Assembly: GCF_021389935.1 (NCBI RefSeq) | Contig: NZ_CP089979.1 | Coordinates: 787,001-851,000, forward strand | Direction: 5' to 3' | Source of the DNA: Fulvivirga ligni | Lineage (GTDB): Bacteria > Bacteroidota > Bacteroidia > Cytophagales > Cyclobacteriaceae | Length of the DNA stretch: 64,000 bases | Shown here: in pieces, positions 24,599-33,466 of the stretch | How positions within the stretch are numbered: position 1 is the stretch's first letter | Layout of the letters: every line of letters begins with the position of its first letter | Position numbers and translations under genes: made by a program | The notes under the pieces: model-generated | Database searches by the model: none | What the model was told of the DNA's origin: nothing | Seen by the model: only the letters and a program-made list of their open reading frames with translations

Positions 24599-25597
24599 TT
24601 AATCCATATTAATTAAATCTTTTCTAGACTTCACTTTTAATTTTGTATAGATGCTTGAAATATGACTTTTCACCGTACTTATTCCGATATTAAATTCATC
24701 TGAAATTTCCTGATTAGAAGCACCTTTCTTCAGCAACTCATAAATCTTTCTTTCCTGAACACTTAACCTTTTCAAGGTTCTATTTTTGGTTAAGCCCATC
24801 TTTCCGATCATGATACCAACAGCCACACAAAGCATAGCTGAAACCAACCACCACCAGGAAAATTCATTTGCAGGTGTAGCACTTATTGGTATTTCTGCCC
24901 TGAAAGCATTAAAGTAATCATTGTCTTCATCTTGCCACTTTTCCAAATAGCCATTATAAAAACTTTTGTTCTGATCTATATGGCCATGAAAATTACTTTT
25001 ATAAACTGCATAAAGTGACACTAAAGGTGTTTTTGCCGTATCCGCCATGTATAGCAGCTCTCTTTGCATTTCATTTTCTAGAAATTGCCTCTTAGCTTCA
25101 GTGCTATATGAAGCAATACTATCATTTCTATAAACCAAATCCGTAATCTGCTGGAAAGCAAGATTATCACCACCATCAAATTTTACATATCTAAACGGAG
25201 GACGCTGACTCTCACTTTCCAATTCAATCACTGAATGTTTTGAAGCAAGTAAGAACAAATGATTCTCGTCCTTACCACCAATAACTAAAGAATATGGACT
25301 GTCATTCTTTTTGGAAATATGGAGCCTAAGCAACTGATTTTGTTCTGGAAGAAAGCTGATGTCAATCTTAAAATGTCCGGTGCTATCAATATTACTTTTT
25401 GCGAGGATCATCTGACTGGACATACTATACATATCCTCAAAAGTAGGTATGTATGAAAGGTATACCTTTCTATCCCAAGAATCATCCAGCTTGACTATTC
25501 CATCAATATAGCCCTTCCCATTTTCTTTAGGATCCGCTCCAAATAAATCTCCTAAAATCAGGCGGAAGATTATAGTCAAAATCAAAGCCTTCTGCAT
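24599..25597 (-). CDS. Membrane-anchored regulator: extracytoplasmic domain, one helix, LuxR HTH
   Basis: This 332-residue protein has a signal-peptide-like N terminus (MQKALILTIIFRLILGDLFG), a ~225-residue extracytoplasmic domain rich in beta strands, then one helix (EFSWWWLVSAMLCVAVGIMIGKMGL). A cytoplasmic GerE/LuxR helix-turn-helix follows: LSVQERKIYELLKKGASNQEISDEFNIGISTVKSHISSIYTKLKVKSRKDLIN. It probably senses an outside signal and regulates transcription directly, without a kinase. It begins two bases after the stop of the secreted-protein gene at 25600, so they are one operon. That partner could be its ligand or co-sensor. Two genes of this design side by side with secreted partners are frequent in Cytophagales. 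Confidence 0.88.
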   Translation of the reverse strand: MQKALILTIIFRLILGDLFGADPKENGKGYIDGIVKLDDSWDRKVYLSYIPTFEDMYSMSSQMILAKSNIDSTGHFKIDISFLPEQNQLLRLHISKKNDSPYSLVIGGKDENHLFLLASKHSVIELESESQRPPFRYVKFDGGDNLAFQQITDLVYRNDSIASYSTEAKRQFLENEMQRELLYMADTAKTPLVSLYAVYKSNFHGHIDQNKSFYNGYLEKWQDEDNDYFNAFRAEIPISATPANEFSWWWLVSAMLCVAVGIMIGKMGLTKNRTLKRLSVQERKIYELLKKGASNQEISDEFNIGISTVKSHISSIYTKLKVKSRKDLINMD

Positions 25598-25599
25598 TC

Positions 25600-26073
25600 T
25601 TATTGTCTTTTATTAACATGCATTGAAGATTCAATGGCTATTTCTCCTGACGCCTTGTTTGGAATAATCTTAATTTTCCAATCACCTTCCTGAGGGCTCA
25701 GCAGGGTTTTCACATAATTACCATTTACAATTTCGCTTTTAGATGAGATTTGTGTTGCCACAGAAAAATGTCCTAATATATCACCATCAGGTTGATATAT
25801 TTCAATGGTTACAGACCCTCGCGTAACTCTACTTTTTATTTCAAGTGTAAAATCATTAGTCTCCTTATCTATTGTTATCGCTACCTCCTCAACTTTGGAA
25901 TCATCTTTAAATTCAATGCCTCTACTAGTAGATAGTGTAGCAGGGCTGGAAGGGTAAACAAAATTTTCTGGTTTTTTTCTGGGCTCGCTTTTGTTATTCT
26001 GTGCTGATGCCAGGTTTAAACAAGTGAGCAACAAGGTAGTAAACAATATTCCTTTCAATAATCTCATGATCAT
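25600..26073 (-). CDS. Hypothetical secreted protein, partner of the LuxR-type regulator
   Basis: This 157-residue protein has a signal peptide (MIMRLLKGILFTTLLLTCLNLASA; the ATG at 26067 is an alternative start). The mature part is Lys/Glu-rich, then all-beta: VAITIDKETNDFTLEIKSRVTRGSVTIEIYQPDGDILG and LLSPQEGDWKIKIIPNKASGEI. This pattern is like small periplasmic beta-sandwich binding domains. It is not recognised as a family. It is the first gene of an operon with the membrane-anchored regulator immediately after it. Confidence 0.66.
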   Translation of the reverse strand: MIMRLLKGILFTTLLLTCLNLASAQNNKSEPRKKPENFVYPSSPATLSTSRGIEFKDDSKVEEVAITIDKETNDFTLEIKSRVTRGSVTIEIYQPDGDILGHFSVATQISSKSEIVNGNYVKTLLSPQEGDWKIKIIPNKASGEIAIESSMHVNKRQ

Positions 26074-26096
26074 ATTTTTTTGGTTTTACATAAATG

Positions 26097-26104
26097 CAAA
26101 ACTA
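26097..26104 (-). promoter_or_regulatory. Candidate -7 promoter element of the 25600/24599 operon
   Basis: The minus strand reads TAGTTTTG, matching TAnnTTTG, 23 bases before the ATG at 26073. No convincing -33 TTG is seen. Confidence 0.45.
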
Positions 26105-26272
26105 TAGTACACCTTTACCACCCGAAGAATTATAAAGATGGAAAAAGGTATGACAATGGTACTAAAAATAGATTTTTTTGGTCAGAATACGGAGTTTTTA
26201 GGAAAATCCCGGAGAGTTGTGTAATTAGAATTGCTAGATTCTCTTTTTTTCATGGAATTAAGAATGAATAAC

Positions 26273-27391
26273 TTAAGCCATTAATTCCGCCATCTCTTCA
26301 TATGTTTTGCTGGATTTTTCAGGCTTCTCTATTTCTATTTCAGGATAATCCTCCTCTTCAACATGATTGGTTTTGGCATTCATGAATTGAGACAGGTAGT
26401 AAAGACAGAATGGAATCAGCTCAAAGAAAATTCTATATTCCAGAATTATTCCGAAAAGAAGAATAGATGCAATGAAAGCGTAAGAAATTACCTTCATAAT
26501 CTTGGCCTCTCTACTGAATGAAGGAATTAGGATAAACGCCAATAGCATACCGCCATTTACAAATAATGGCATTGAGAACTGATATAAGAAGATCTTAATA
26601 TTGTAGAATAAATAAAGACCTTGAGGCTTATTATCTACCAGATGGGCGTGCTCCATCGTGAAAAATGGAAGTGGTGTACCAAGCATTATGTCAATAATCA
26701 CCTTAACCGTTACAGACAACACTCCTGAGATCAGGAAATATTTTACACGCATTTTCCAAGGCTGATCGATTAATAGGAAACCCAGGCAAAGTACTAAGGC
26801 TGTTTCTTTAAAACCCATGGCCAATGGTAAAAGCAATAGCATCCAATTATACTTTTTCTTGAAGAGAAGGGCCATAAACAAAACAAACCCCAGCACTATT
26901 GGCATGTCCCAAGGGTAAATCCGCAGTAGTTGCGGAACATAGCCAAAAACCATGGCAGCAAAAGTCCCTATAATATAGAATATGCTTTGCCTTCCAAATA
27001 AGTATATATATGTGAGGCCAATAAGTACGAACCAGAACACAGTCCAAGTACCTACAGTAAGCGCTACATTTTTTTCAGAAGTGAGCGATTTACCTGTAAG
27101 ACTGGCAGTAGCTTCAGATAGCTCAGTAGATAAATAGTTACTAAAAATTCTGGGCTGCCAAGCCACCTTTATAGAGTCCTTATATGACTCCATACCATAT
27201 GTTAGTGTCTGAAAATTCTGCCGGTTAGTATCAAACTGCCTGGAAAGGTGCGCACTCTGATAAGCCATGGCTATACTTAAACCGATCAAAATGATAAAGG
27301 ATATAGCATTACCTTTGATCAGCTTATGCTGAAAGGAAACCAATTTTTCATGAAAATTGATTAATGTAGAAAATAACTTATTACTGGGCAT
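26273..27391 (-). CDS. Polytopic membrane protein, unknown
   Basis: This 372-residue protein has about nine predicted helices, the first at GNAISFIILIGLSIAMAYQS. After it a ~80-residue loop faces outward, followed by six to seven helices (TVFWFVLIGLTYIYLFG; FYIIGTFAAMVFGYVPQLL; MPIVLGFVLFMALLFKKKYNWMLLLLPLAMGF). The tail is Glu-rich and cytoplasmic. It is reminiscent of GT-C or polymer-synthesis membrane proteins, but no catalytic motif is visible. It is alone on its strand between gaps. Adjacent genes include glycosyltransferase- and methyltransferase-type enzymes, consistent with an envelope role. Confidence 0.72.
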   Translation of the reverse strand: MPSNKLFSTLINFHEKLVSFQHKLIKGNAISFIILIGLSIAMAYQSAHLSRQFDTNRQNFQTLTYGMESYKDSIKVAWQPRIFSNYLSTELSEATASLTGKSLTSEKNVALTVGTWTVFWFVLIGLTYIYLFGRQSIFYIIGTFAAMVFGYVPQLLRIYPWDMPIVLGFVLFMALLFKKKYNWMLLLLPLAMGFKETALVLCLGFLLIDQPWKMRVKYFLISGVLSVTVKVIIDIMLGTPLPFFTMEHAHLVDNKPQGLYLFYNIKIFLYQFSMPLFVNGGMLLAFILIPSFSREAKIMKVISYAFIASILLFGIILEYRIFFELIPFCLYYLSQFMNAKTNHVEEEDYPEIEIEKPEKSSKTYEEMAELMA

Positions 27392-27738
27392 CTAACTATA
27401 GAGTTTGGGTTGAAATTCAGCAACTATAATAATTAACAGATAAATTTAAAGATTAATAGAGGCACTGATGAACCAAACGGATTATTAACATATTAATTTT
27501 GTTCTGTAATCTAATGATCACAGTCATGGCACTTCAAAACCTTTTATTAATTCTCAAATTTTAGCACAGTAGTAGTATGAGGATTAATATAAAAGTAGCT
27601 ATCCATAATAGTTGAAAAAAGCTATTTGCTTTAAATTTTAGACAGCTTTATTTAAGCACGCAATTTAAAACTATTTATACTCTTCTCATAGAAAGGATAA
27701 CCGGTAAATATTGGTTAACTAACTAGTAAAGTAAATTT
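27392..27738. other. 347-bp AT-rich gap, no gene seen
   Basis: It separates two minus-strand genes. It should contain the promoter of the 26273 gene. No convincing promoter match, terminator or repeat was found. Confidence 0.5.
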
Positions 27739-28569
27739 TTAATCAATTTTCTGATAAGTCCCACTCTCCAGCTTTAACAATCCAGACTTAAGATGGTTCA
27801 GCAAATTCACTAGTTTGGGCTTGGTAGATTCGCCCATTAAAACATTTAATCCCAGCTTTGGCGGACCCGACGCTTGGAGTTTATTCATCAGATTTTCAAA
27901 GAATTCAATACCGGCACCTGTCTGATCTTTTGAGGCTATCTTTCTGAAATTCAGGTGATCAAGAACTACTTCCATATCTTCTGAAGTAAATAAGAAACTC
28001 TGTTTAGGGCTACTTGCCCATGGCATGGGATAAGCAATGTCACCGGAGTTTTTTCTTAAAATATCATAATACAATAAATGGCCCCCGGGCTTTAATACTC
28101 TATCTATTTCAGAATAAAATTTTCTTTTGTCTGCAATATTCATTTGTACATGTTGTGTCCACACTACATCAAAGCTAGATTCATCAAAAGGAAGCTCAGT
28201 AGCGTCGGCTTGAATGAAAGAGCTTTTATCACTCAACTTTACCAGCTTGGTAAGTGCTGTAGCTGTACGGATATATTCTTGGCAGAGGTCAATGCCAACT
28301 GTATTGCAATTATAATCATCTGCAAGCATACGGCATGGACCACCCAAACCACAACCGACATCAAGTACTTTAAGTCCTTGAAGTTGTATTGATTGGGCCA
28401 GCTCTTTAGAGACGGCTGCTCCTCGCACGTGAAATTCGTCCACCGCGGAAATATGGTCTCTTGAAACATGGTTAATATCTACATCGCTTTCTCGAAGTCT
28501 GGTAAGGATGTCTTCATAAAGTTCATCTTTTGAATAATGCTCTTTTAAACTGGTGGCTAGATCTTCCAT
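27739..28569 (-). CDS. Class I SAM-dependent methyltransferase
   Basis: This 276-residue protein has motif I LKVLDVGCGLGGPCRMLADDY, then TVGIDLCQEYI, FIQADATELPFDESSFDVVWTQHVQMNI, and LKPGGHLLYYDIL, all typical of the ubiE/sterol-type methyltransferases. It transfers a methyl group from SAM to an unknown small molecule. It shows resemblance to glycine/sarcosine or plasmalogen-type enzymes but cannot be assigned. There is no membrane segment. It is a single gene facing the hyaluronan-synthase-like gene's terminator. Confidence 0.9.
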   Translation of the reverse strand: MEDLATSLKEHYSKDELYEDILTRLRESDVDINHVSRDHISAVDEFHVRGAAVSKELAQSIQLQGLKVLDVGCGLGGPCRMLADDYNCNTVGIDLCQEYIRTATALTKLVKLSDKSSFIQADATELPFDESSFDVVWTQHVQMNIADKRKFYSEIDRVLKPGGHLLYYDILRKNSGDIAYPMPWASSPKQSFLFTSEDMEVVLDHLNFRKIASKDQTGAGIEFFENLMNKLQASGPPKLGLNVLMGESTKPKLVNLLNHLKSGLLKLESGTYQKID

Positions 28570-28656
28570 AATTATCAGTTTTAAGGTGAGACTATATCAA
28601 CTTACAAAAAATAATTCAAACACGAATGAGAAAAGTCATAAATAAACCTAAAGCAT

Positions 28657-28687
28657 AAAAAAAACCGGCTATTGAAAGCCGGTTTTT
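28657..28687 (-). terminator. Terminator of the 28721-30181 glycosyltransferase gene
   Basis: AAAACCGGCT (28661-28670) pairs with AGCCGGTTTT across a short loop, with T-runs on both sides. It is bidirectional in form and lies 34 bases after the glycosyltransferase stop. Confidence 0.9.
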
Positions 28688-28720
28688 CCAGTTTATAATA
28701 TGTCATCAACTAGAAATATA

Positions 28721-30181
28721 TTATGAAACTGCACCTTGTAGTTTTTTACCATTTTCAGGTAAAGTCCTTGTTAACCAGCCTCTTCTGCTAGCAGTAGCAA
28801 TGGCATATGGTGTAATCCAGAATAATGAGAATGTGTAGAATATACTATAAGGATATGCCCATAAACATTCTCTGATATTATGTCTTCTCGCAAAGAAGAA
28901 TGCCTGAATACTTGAGAACACCATAATACTTACTAAAGTCGAGGTGATGAATAATAGCGGATGAGTAAATACGAAGAATAACATCAGCATGATCATCGGA
29001 TATGATAAGATCACTTTCAACCACTGGTTTAATAAAAGTATTCTTGTACCCGTTTTGGGTCCTTTACGGAAATTAGTAAAGGCGAATTTACTCATCATAA
29101 TGTTTTCTCTTACATTACTTCTTTCCCATCGGATGAACATCTTATATAAGTTCTTATATCTCTCTGGTGTATTTGTAAGCACGTAAGCGTCTCTTTGGAA
29201 TAGCACTTTATAACCTTGTTTCAAAATCATGTTGGTCATAGCTCTGTCTTCACCAATATCAGACACCTGACCCATGAAGGTTTGATTAATCCACTGAGGC
29301 AAGCATGCTTTCACAGCTTTAGCTCTGTAAGCTGATAGCGCACCCGGAGTACAAAGTACTGAACCCAACACGCTTTGTGCAGAACGCACAAACTCAAAAC
29401 TAAATGTAAAGCTAACGTTCAGCATACGTGGTATTAGTGCTTTTTGATTATTTAACACTCTCACATTACCTGCTACAGCACCACATTCTTTATTAACTAC
29501 AAACGGGCTCACCATATTTCTTAAAGTATCCTCCTTAACTATAGAATCACTATCTACAGTTACGAATACTTCACCTTTACCTAAATTAAAACCTCTGTAA
29601 AGGGCATGTCTCTTACCTTTATTTTCAGGCTGCTGTAAAATGTTTACTCTTGAACCTAAAACTTCTTTTGCTTTCTGCATCCACTCCCAAGTGTCATCTT
29701 TACTACCATCATCTATGGCCAGCATTTGAAGTTTTTCTTCAGGAAAATCACTTTCAGCCAAACTCATTAATGTTTCATATACCAGTTTACCCTCATTGTA
29801 GGCTGGCACTATCACGGTAGTCACTGGCAATAACTCATCAGCAACAGATTTTATTGGCTTATACTTGAGGAAGAGTACCAATATGAACACCAAAAACGAA
29901 ATTTTCAATGTTAATAAAGTAAGGCTCAATACGATTAATGGAACACCCCATGATGTACTCATTCTTTCTAAGTGTACCTCCTCAAAACTAGACTGAAGTG
30001 CAAATATGAGATAGACAGCACCACACATCAGCAAGAAAGTACCAAAAAGCACAAAATAAGCTGTGGGGGTCATTTGCGAAAGTTGGCTCTTGATAGAACC
30101 TGAAAGTTTGCCAGAGCCTTTTGTAGACTCATTTATAGACTGGTTTGGTTGGTTTTTTATGTTCATTTCAGTTAAAGACAT
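28721..30181 (-). CDS. Processive family 2 glycosyltransferase (hyaluronan/NodC-like membrane synthase)
   Basis: This 486-residue protein has two N-terminal helices (~45-70, ~85-110). The GT2 core follows: TTVIVPAYNEGKLVYETL, MLAIDDGSKDDTW, VFVTVDSDSIVKE (DxD), GAVAGNVRVLNNQ, TPGALSAYR, SDIGEDRAMTNMIL (ED catalytic base) and MFIRWERSN, corresponding to the QxxRW acceptor motif in altered form. C-terminal helices (~390-470) form the exit channel. This layout fits synthesis and export of beta-linked glycans such as hyaluronan-, chitin- or PNAG-like polymers. No deacetylase or export partner lies immediately beside it, but a NodB-type deacetylase is 7 kb away. Confidence 0.9.
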   Translation of the reverse strand: MSLTEMNIKNQPNQSINESTKGSGKLSGSIKSQLSQMTPTAYFVLFGTFLLMCGAVYLIFALQSSFEEVHLERMSTSWGVPLIVLSLTLLTLKISFLVFILVLFLKYKPIKSVADELLPVTTVIVPAYNEGKLVYETLMSLAESDFPEEKLQMLAIDDGSKDDTWEWMQKAKEVLGSRVNILQQPENKGKRHALYRGFNLGKGEVFVTVDSDSIVKEDTLRNMVSPFVVNKECGAVAGNVRVLNNQKALIPRMLNVSFTFSFEFVRSAQSVLGSVLCTPGALSAYRAKAVKACLPQWINQTFMGQVSDIGEDRAMTNMILKQGYKVLFQRDAYVLTNTPERYKNLYKMFIRWERSNVRENIMMSKFAFTNFRKGPKTGTRILLLNQWLKVILSYPMIMLMLFFVFTHPLLFITSTLVSIMVFSSIQAFFFARRHNIRECLWAYPYSIFYTFSLFWITPYAIATASRRGWLTRTLPENGKKLQGAVS

Positions 30182-30378
30182 AGTTAAAATTGATAATTGC
30201 GGCGCCTATGGTTTCTTTGATGTAATCACTTAAAAACTACTTACATCGTAAGGTGCAGTTACATTTGCGCCATTGCTGATTGTAATTGTCAAAGACTGAG
30301 CCAGTGAGCATAAAGTTCTCAAAATGACTATTTTAGCCATTTTAAAGTGTTTTATGCTATAATGAAGCCCCAACACAT

Positions 30379-30395
30379 TGTAGGATTTTCCTACA
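30379..30395. promoter_or_regulatory. Inverted repeat TGTAGGA-N3-TCCTACA, with a nearby half-site
   Basis: This is a perfect 7+7 inverted repeat. A second copy of one arm (TTGTAGGAATCC, 30409-30420) lies 14 bases downstream. Its position between divergent glycan genes makes it a candidate operator. Confidence 0.4.
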
Positions 30396-30570
30396 CTTTT
30401 TTCCAAAGTTGTAGGAATCCAGAGTGGCTGATCTCCTGTAAGAGCCGATTTGAAAGTCAATAAACTCAACGATTTAATAATTTTCCCATCAATATCTTAC
30501 CCTGACACGATTACGCTAAATCGGTTTAAAATGCAATAGGTGAGGGAATTGACTAACTTATCTTTTGGCA

Positions 30571-30590
30571 CCATCATGTCTTCATGATGG
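30571..30590 (+). promoter_or_regulatory. Hairpin in the 5' leader of the GH76 gene
   Basis: CCATCATG, a TCTT loop and CATGATGG form a perfect 8-bp stem 35 bases before the start codon. It could be an operator or an mRNA-stabilising leader structure. Confidence 0.45.
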
Positions 30591-30624
30591 TTAACTACAT
30601 AATTTTCAACTTAACCTAAACCTA

Positions 30625-33423
30625 ATGATGAACCAATTACGCTCGAGCGTGATGCTTTTGCTTCTCGCTGTGCTTTCCTATTCTCTAAAAGCACAAACTG
30701 GAAACACTTTTAAACAATGGGGTACAGAAACCTTTTCTCAGATAGACCAGGATTTCCGCTTACCCAATAGTAATCTTTATCGGGAGACTACCAGTACTCA
30801 GAATATAGCTTTCAACTGGCCCATCGGTGTGCAGTTGCATGCCCTGATAGCCGGTAGAAAAATCGCTATGGCTGAGGCCCTGGCTAATGAAATACATGAC
30901 AAATACTGGTGCTTTACCAACAATCGCTGGGGGTACAATGCCTCGGCCAATTCCTGCGGAGATAGATATTATGATGATAATGCCTGGATGGCTAAGGCCT
31001 TGATGGAATTATATCAACTAACCTCAAACACCACTTATCTCAATAGAGCGAAGGAAACCATTGCCTTTAGCATGTCTGGCGAGAACAGATCTGGCGAAAG
31101 CCCGGGAGGTGGTATTAAATGGCATGAAGGTGATACGGAAGGTCAATGTCTGTGCGGCACAGCTCCCACCATGGTCACCAACCTCATGATCTATCAAGCT
31201 ACTGGCGAGCAACAGTATTATACTGACGGCCTTCGACTCTATAACTGGGTGAAAGCCAACCGCTTCGGGCTAGGTGGTGGTTATCGGGGATATGAAAATG
31301 CGGTGATCACACAGGCGGCCATTCGGCTATTTCAAATTAGCGGCAACCAAACTTACTATAATGACGCAAAGCACATGGGACTGGCCATGGAAACAGTTTA
31401 TATCAATTACAATACCCATGCTCTGGCAGAAACCGGTCAATGGGGTGGTCATGACATGTCGGCCGCTTATGTAGAGTTATATAACCTGGATGGCGATCCG
31501 AACTGGCTCAACATTGCCGCGGGCTTTCTTAATTATCTGCATACCAACTGTAAAGATGGTGCTGGTCGCTACCCTGAATGGTGGAACGATCCCGAAGCTT
31601 CAGGAAATCCGGCATTACTTTACCAGGCATCAGCCGCCAGAGGGTTTGCTGAAATGGGCAACACACCGGGTGGAAGCATCAAACAACCTGATCCCGTGGC
31701 GATTTTTAGAGATGTTGACTATGCTGGTTTTTATTCCACCGGCCTTCCGATAGGGAAATATACCACGGCAGATCTGGAATTCAGAGGTATGCCTGATAAT
31801 CAAATAACATCGGTGAAGGTGAGAGACGGCTACAAAATCACCATGTATTTGAATGATAATTTTCAGGGCGACTCACTGGTAAGGACATCGAATAGTAATT
31901 ATGTGGGGGCTACTTTCAATGATAATATTAGCTCTGTAAAAGTAGAAGTAGTTTCTCCCACGGCCGTATTTTATAAAGATTGCAACTTTAACGGACAGGC
32001 TGTGAATCTTACCGCTGGAGATTATTCTCTTACTGATTTGCAAGCCTTTGGTTTGAGGAATAAAGACATATCTTCCATCGCTCTGACCAGTGGTTATGAA
32101 GTAACGCTTTACAAAGGTGCTAACCTGAACGGCGAATCGATTACCATTACTGCCAATAACAGCTGCCTGGTAGGAAACAGCTGGAATGATAGCACCTCCT
32201 CGCTGAGCATTAACTGTAGCTCAACACCCATAACGCCATACCTTTCCATAAACGGAGGTAGCCTTCAGGCTACTGATGAGGCAGCGGTATCCGAAGGGGG
32301 ATCAGTCACTCTATCACCACAGCCCAATGACGGCAGTTGGAGCTGGAACGGACCCAATTTTAGCAGCAGTCAGAGACAAGTGACGCTAAGCAATTTACAG
32401 CAAAGCCAAAGCGGTATTTATACGGCCACCAATACTTCTTCTACTGGCTGTATTAGATCTAAGGATTTCTCGATCACCGTTCAGCCAACTTATGCAGCCA
32501 CCCTTTTTGCTGACTGTAATTACGGTGGTGCTTCCGCCGGACTTGCCGTGGGGGATTATGATATGTTCGCGCTTATCAACCTGGGCATGGCTAATGATGT
32601 GGCCTCCTCACTAAAAGTGGCTCCTGGCTATGAAATAGAAGTTTTCCAGGATTACAACTTCACTGGCGCCAGCTATACCTTCACTGCCGATGATAACTGC
32701 CTGGATAACAATGGCATTGATAACTGGATTTCTTCAGCAAAAGTAAGAGCTGCTACCAACAACTTTTCCACATTGATAGAAGCCGAGGACTACAGCAGCA
32801 TGTCGGGCATCCAAACCGAAAACACCACTGATACCGGCGGGGGACTAAATGTTGGCTACATAGAAGCGGGCGACTGGATGGCGTATACTAATGTTAATAT
32901 TCCCAGCTCGGGTAACTATCTGATAGAATACCGGGTGGCCAGTATGAGCGGTGGCGGCAGGCTTTCTCTGGATCTTGACGCCGGAGCAACTGTGCTGGGT
33001 GAGGTGGGCATTCCATCTACAGGTGGGTGGCAAAACTGGACCACAGTGTCTCAAACCGTGAGCATAAACGCTGGCACCTACAGTTTAGGAGTATACGCTC
33101 AAAATGGCGGTTGGAATATTAACTGGATACAAATAAGTTCGGCCTCAACCGTCACAGGTGCAAGGGAAGCAACTAAAGCCATGGCCAAAAGAGTAGCTGA
33201 TGTTACCATATATCCAAACCCGGCAGAGAGCGAGATAACAATACAAGGTTTTAAAGAAGCCGAGAAGCTGGCAATAACAGTAATCAACAGCAAAGGACAG
33301 CCAGTGAAAACGGCGACCACCACCAACCACACGCTAGATATTTCTGACCTGCGACCAGGCATTTACCTGCTTCAGATCAGCGATAGTAAAACGACTTTAA
33401 TGAAACGATTTGTGAAGGAGTGA
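30625..33423 (+). CDS. Secreted GH76-family glycosidase with crystallin-like repeats, CBM6 and T9SS sorting tail
   Basis: This 932-residue protein has a signal peptide (residues 1-23, ending LKA). Residues ~27-350 match GH76 alpha-1,6-mannanases: the tandem catalytic Asp pair lies in YYDDNAW (Asp117-Asp118). GGGIKWH and WGGHDMSAAYVELY follow. Then come beta/gamma-crystallin-type repeats (~357-445, ~446-535, ~622-710; NFQGDSLV, NFNGQAVNL, NFTGASYTF). An Ig-like segment (~537-622, GSVTLSP...SGIYTATN) lies between the second and third. A CBM6 (~717-842, IEAEDYSSM...GDWMAY) precedes the type IX tail (~858-932, VTIYPNPAESEITI...GIYLLQI). It is exported by T9SS and probably attacks mannan-like polymers, with calcium-binding crystallin modules. 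Base composition is more GC-rich than its neighbours, hinting at acquisition. Confidence 0.9.
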   Translation: MMNQLRSSVMLLLLAVLSYSLKAQTGNTFKQWGTETFSQIDQDFRLPNSNLYRETTSTQNIAFNWPIGVQLHALIAGRKIAMAEALANEIHDKYWCFTNNRWGYNASANSCGDRYYDDNAWMAKALMELYQLTSNTTYLNRAKETIAFSMSGENRSGESPGGGIKWHEGDTEGQCLCGTAPTMVTNLMIYQATGEQQYYTDGLRLYNWVKANRFGLGGGYRGYENAVITQAAIRLFQISGNQTYYNDAKHMGLAMETVYINYNTHALAETGQWGGHDMSAAYVELYNLDGDPNWLNIAAGFLNYLHTNCKDGAGRYPEWWNDPEASGNPALLYQASAARGFAEMGNTPGGSIKQPDPVAIFRDVDYAGFYSTGLPIGKYTTADLEFRGMPDNQITSVKVRDGYKITMYLNDNFQGDSLVRTSNSNYVGATFNDNISSVKVEVVSPTAVFYKDCNFNGQAVNLTAGDYSLTDLQAFGLRNKDISSIALTSGYEVTLYKGANLNGESITITANNSCLVGNSWNDSTSSLSINCSSTPITPYLSINGGSLQATDEAAVSEGGSVTLSPQPNDGSWSWNGPNFSSSQRQVTLSNLQQSQSGIYTATNTSSTGCIRSKDFSITVQPTYAATLFADCNYGGASAGLAVGDYDMFALINLGMANDVASSLKVAPGYEIEVFQDYNFTGASYTFTADDNCLDNNGIDNWISSAKVRAATNNFSTLIEAEDYSSMSGIQTENTTDTGGGLNVGYIEAGDWMAYTNVNIPSSGNYLIEYRVASMSGGGRLSLDLDAGATVLGEVGIPSTGGWQNWTTVSQTVSINAGTYSLGVYAQNGGWNINWIQISSASTVTGAREATKAMAKRVADVTIYPNPAESEITIQGFKEAEKLAITVINSKGQPVKTATTTNHTLDISDLRPGIYLLQISDSKTTLMKRFVKE

Positions 33424-33431
33424 TTAGGATT

Positions 33432-33464
33432 AAAGGTTGCAGGGTGCTGCAGCCTTTTGTTTTT
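33432..33464 (+). terminator. Terminator of the GH76 gene
   Basis: AAAGGTTGCAG pairs with CTGCAGCCTTT (one G-T wobble) across a 4-base loop and is followed by TTGTTTTT. It lies 8 bases behind the stop codon. Confidence 0.85.
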
Positions 33465-33466
33465 GA

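Larger units (their letters stand above)
30182..30624. other. 443-bp divergent intergenic region with operator-like palindromes
   Basis: This lies between the GT2 and GH76 genes, which are transcribed apart. A small minus-strand ORF (30230-30469) looks like chance. The palindrome at 30379-30395 and the hairpin at 30571-30590, listed separately, are the only structure seen. Confidence 0.6.

Noticed and set aside
26080-26271. 63-codon plus-strand ORF upstream of the LuxR operon
   Set aside because: It lies across the operon promoter region and has no start context, signal peptide or homology-like pattern.
30230-30469. 79-codon minus-strand ORF in the GT2/GH76 gap
   Set aside because: No signal peptide or domain, low-complexity composition, and it covers the operator-like palindrome and likely promoters; probably chance.
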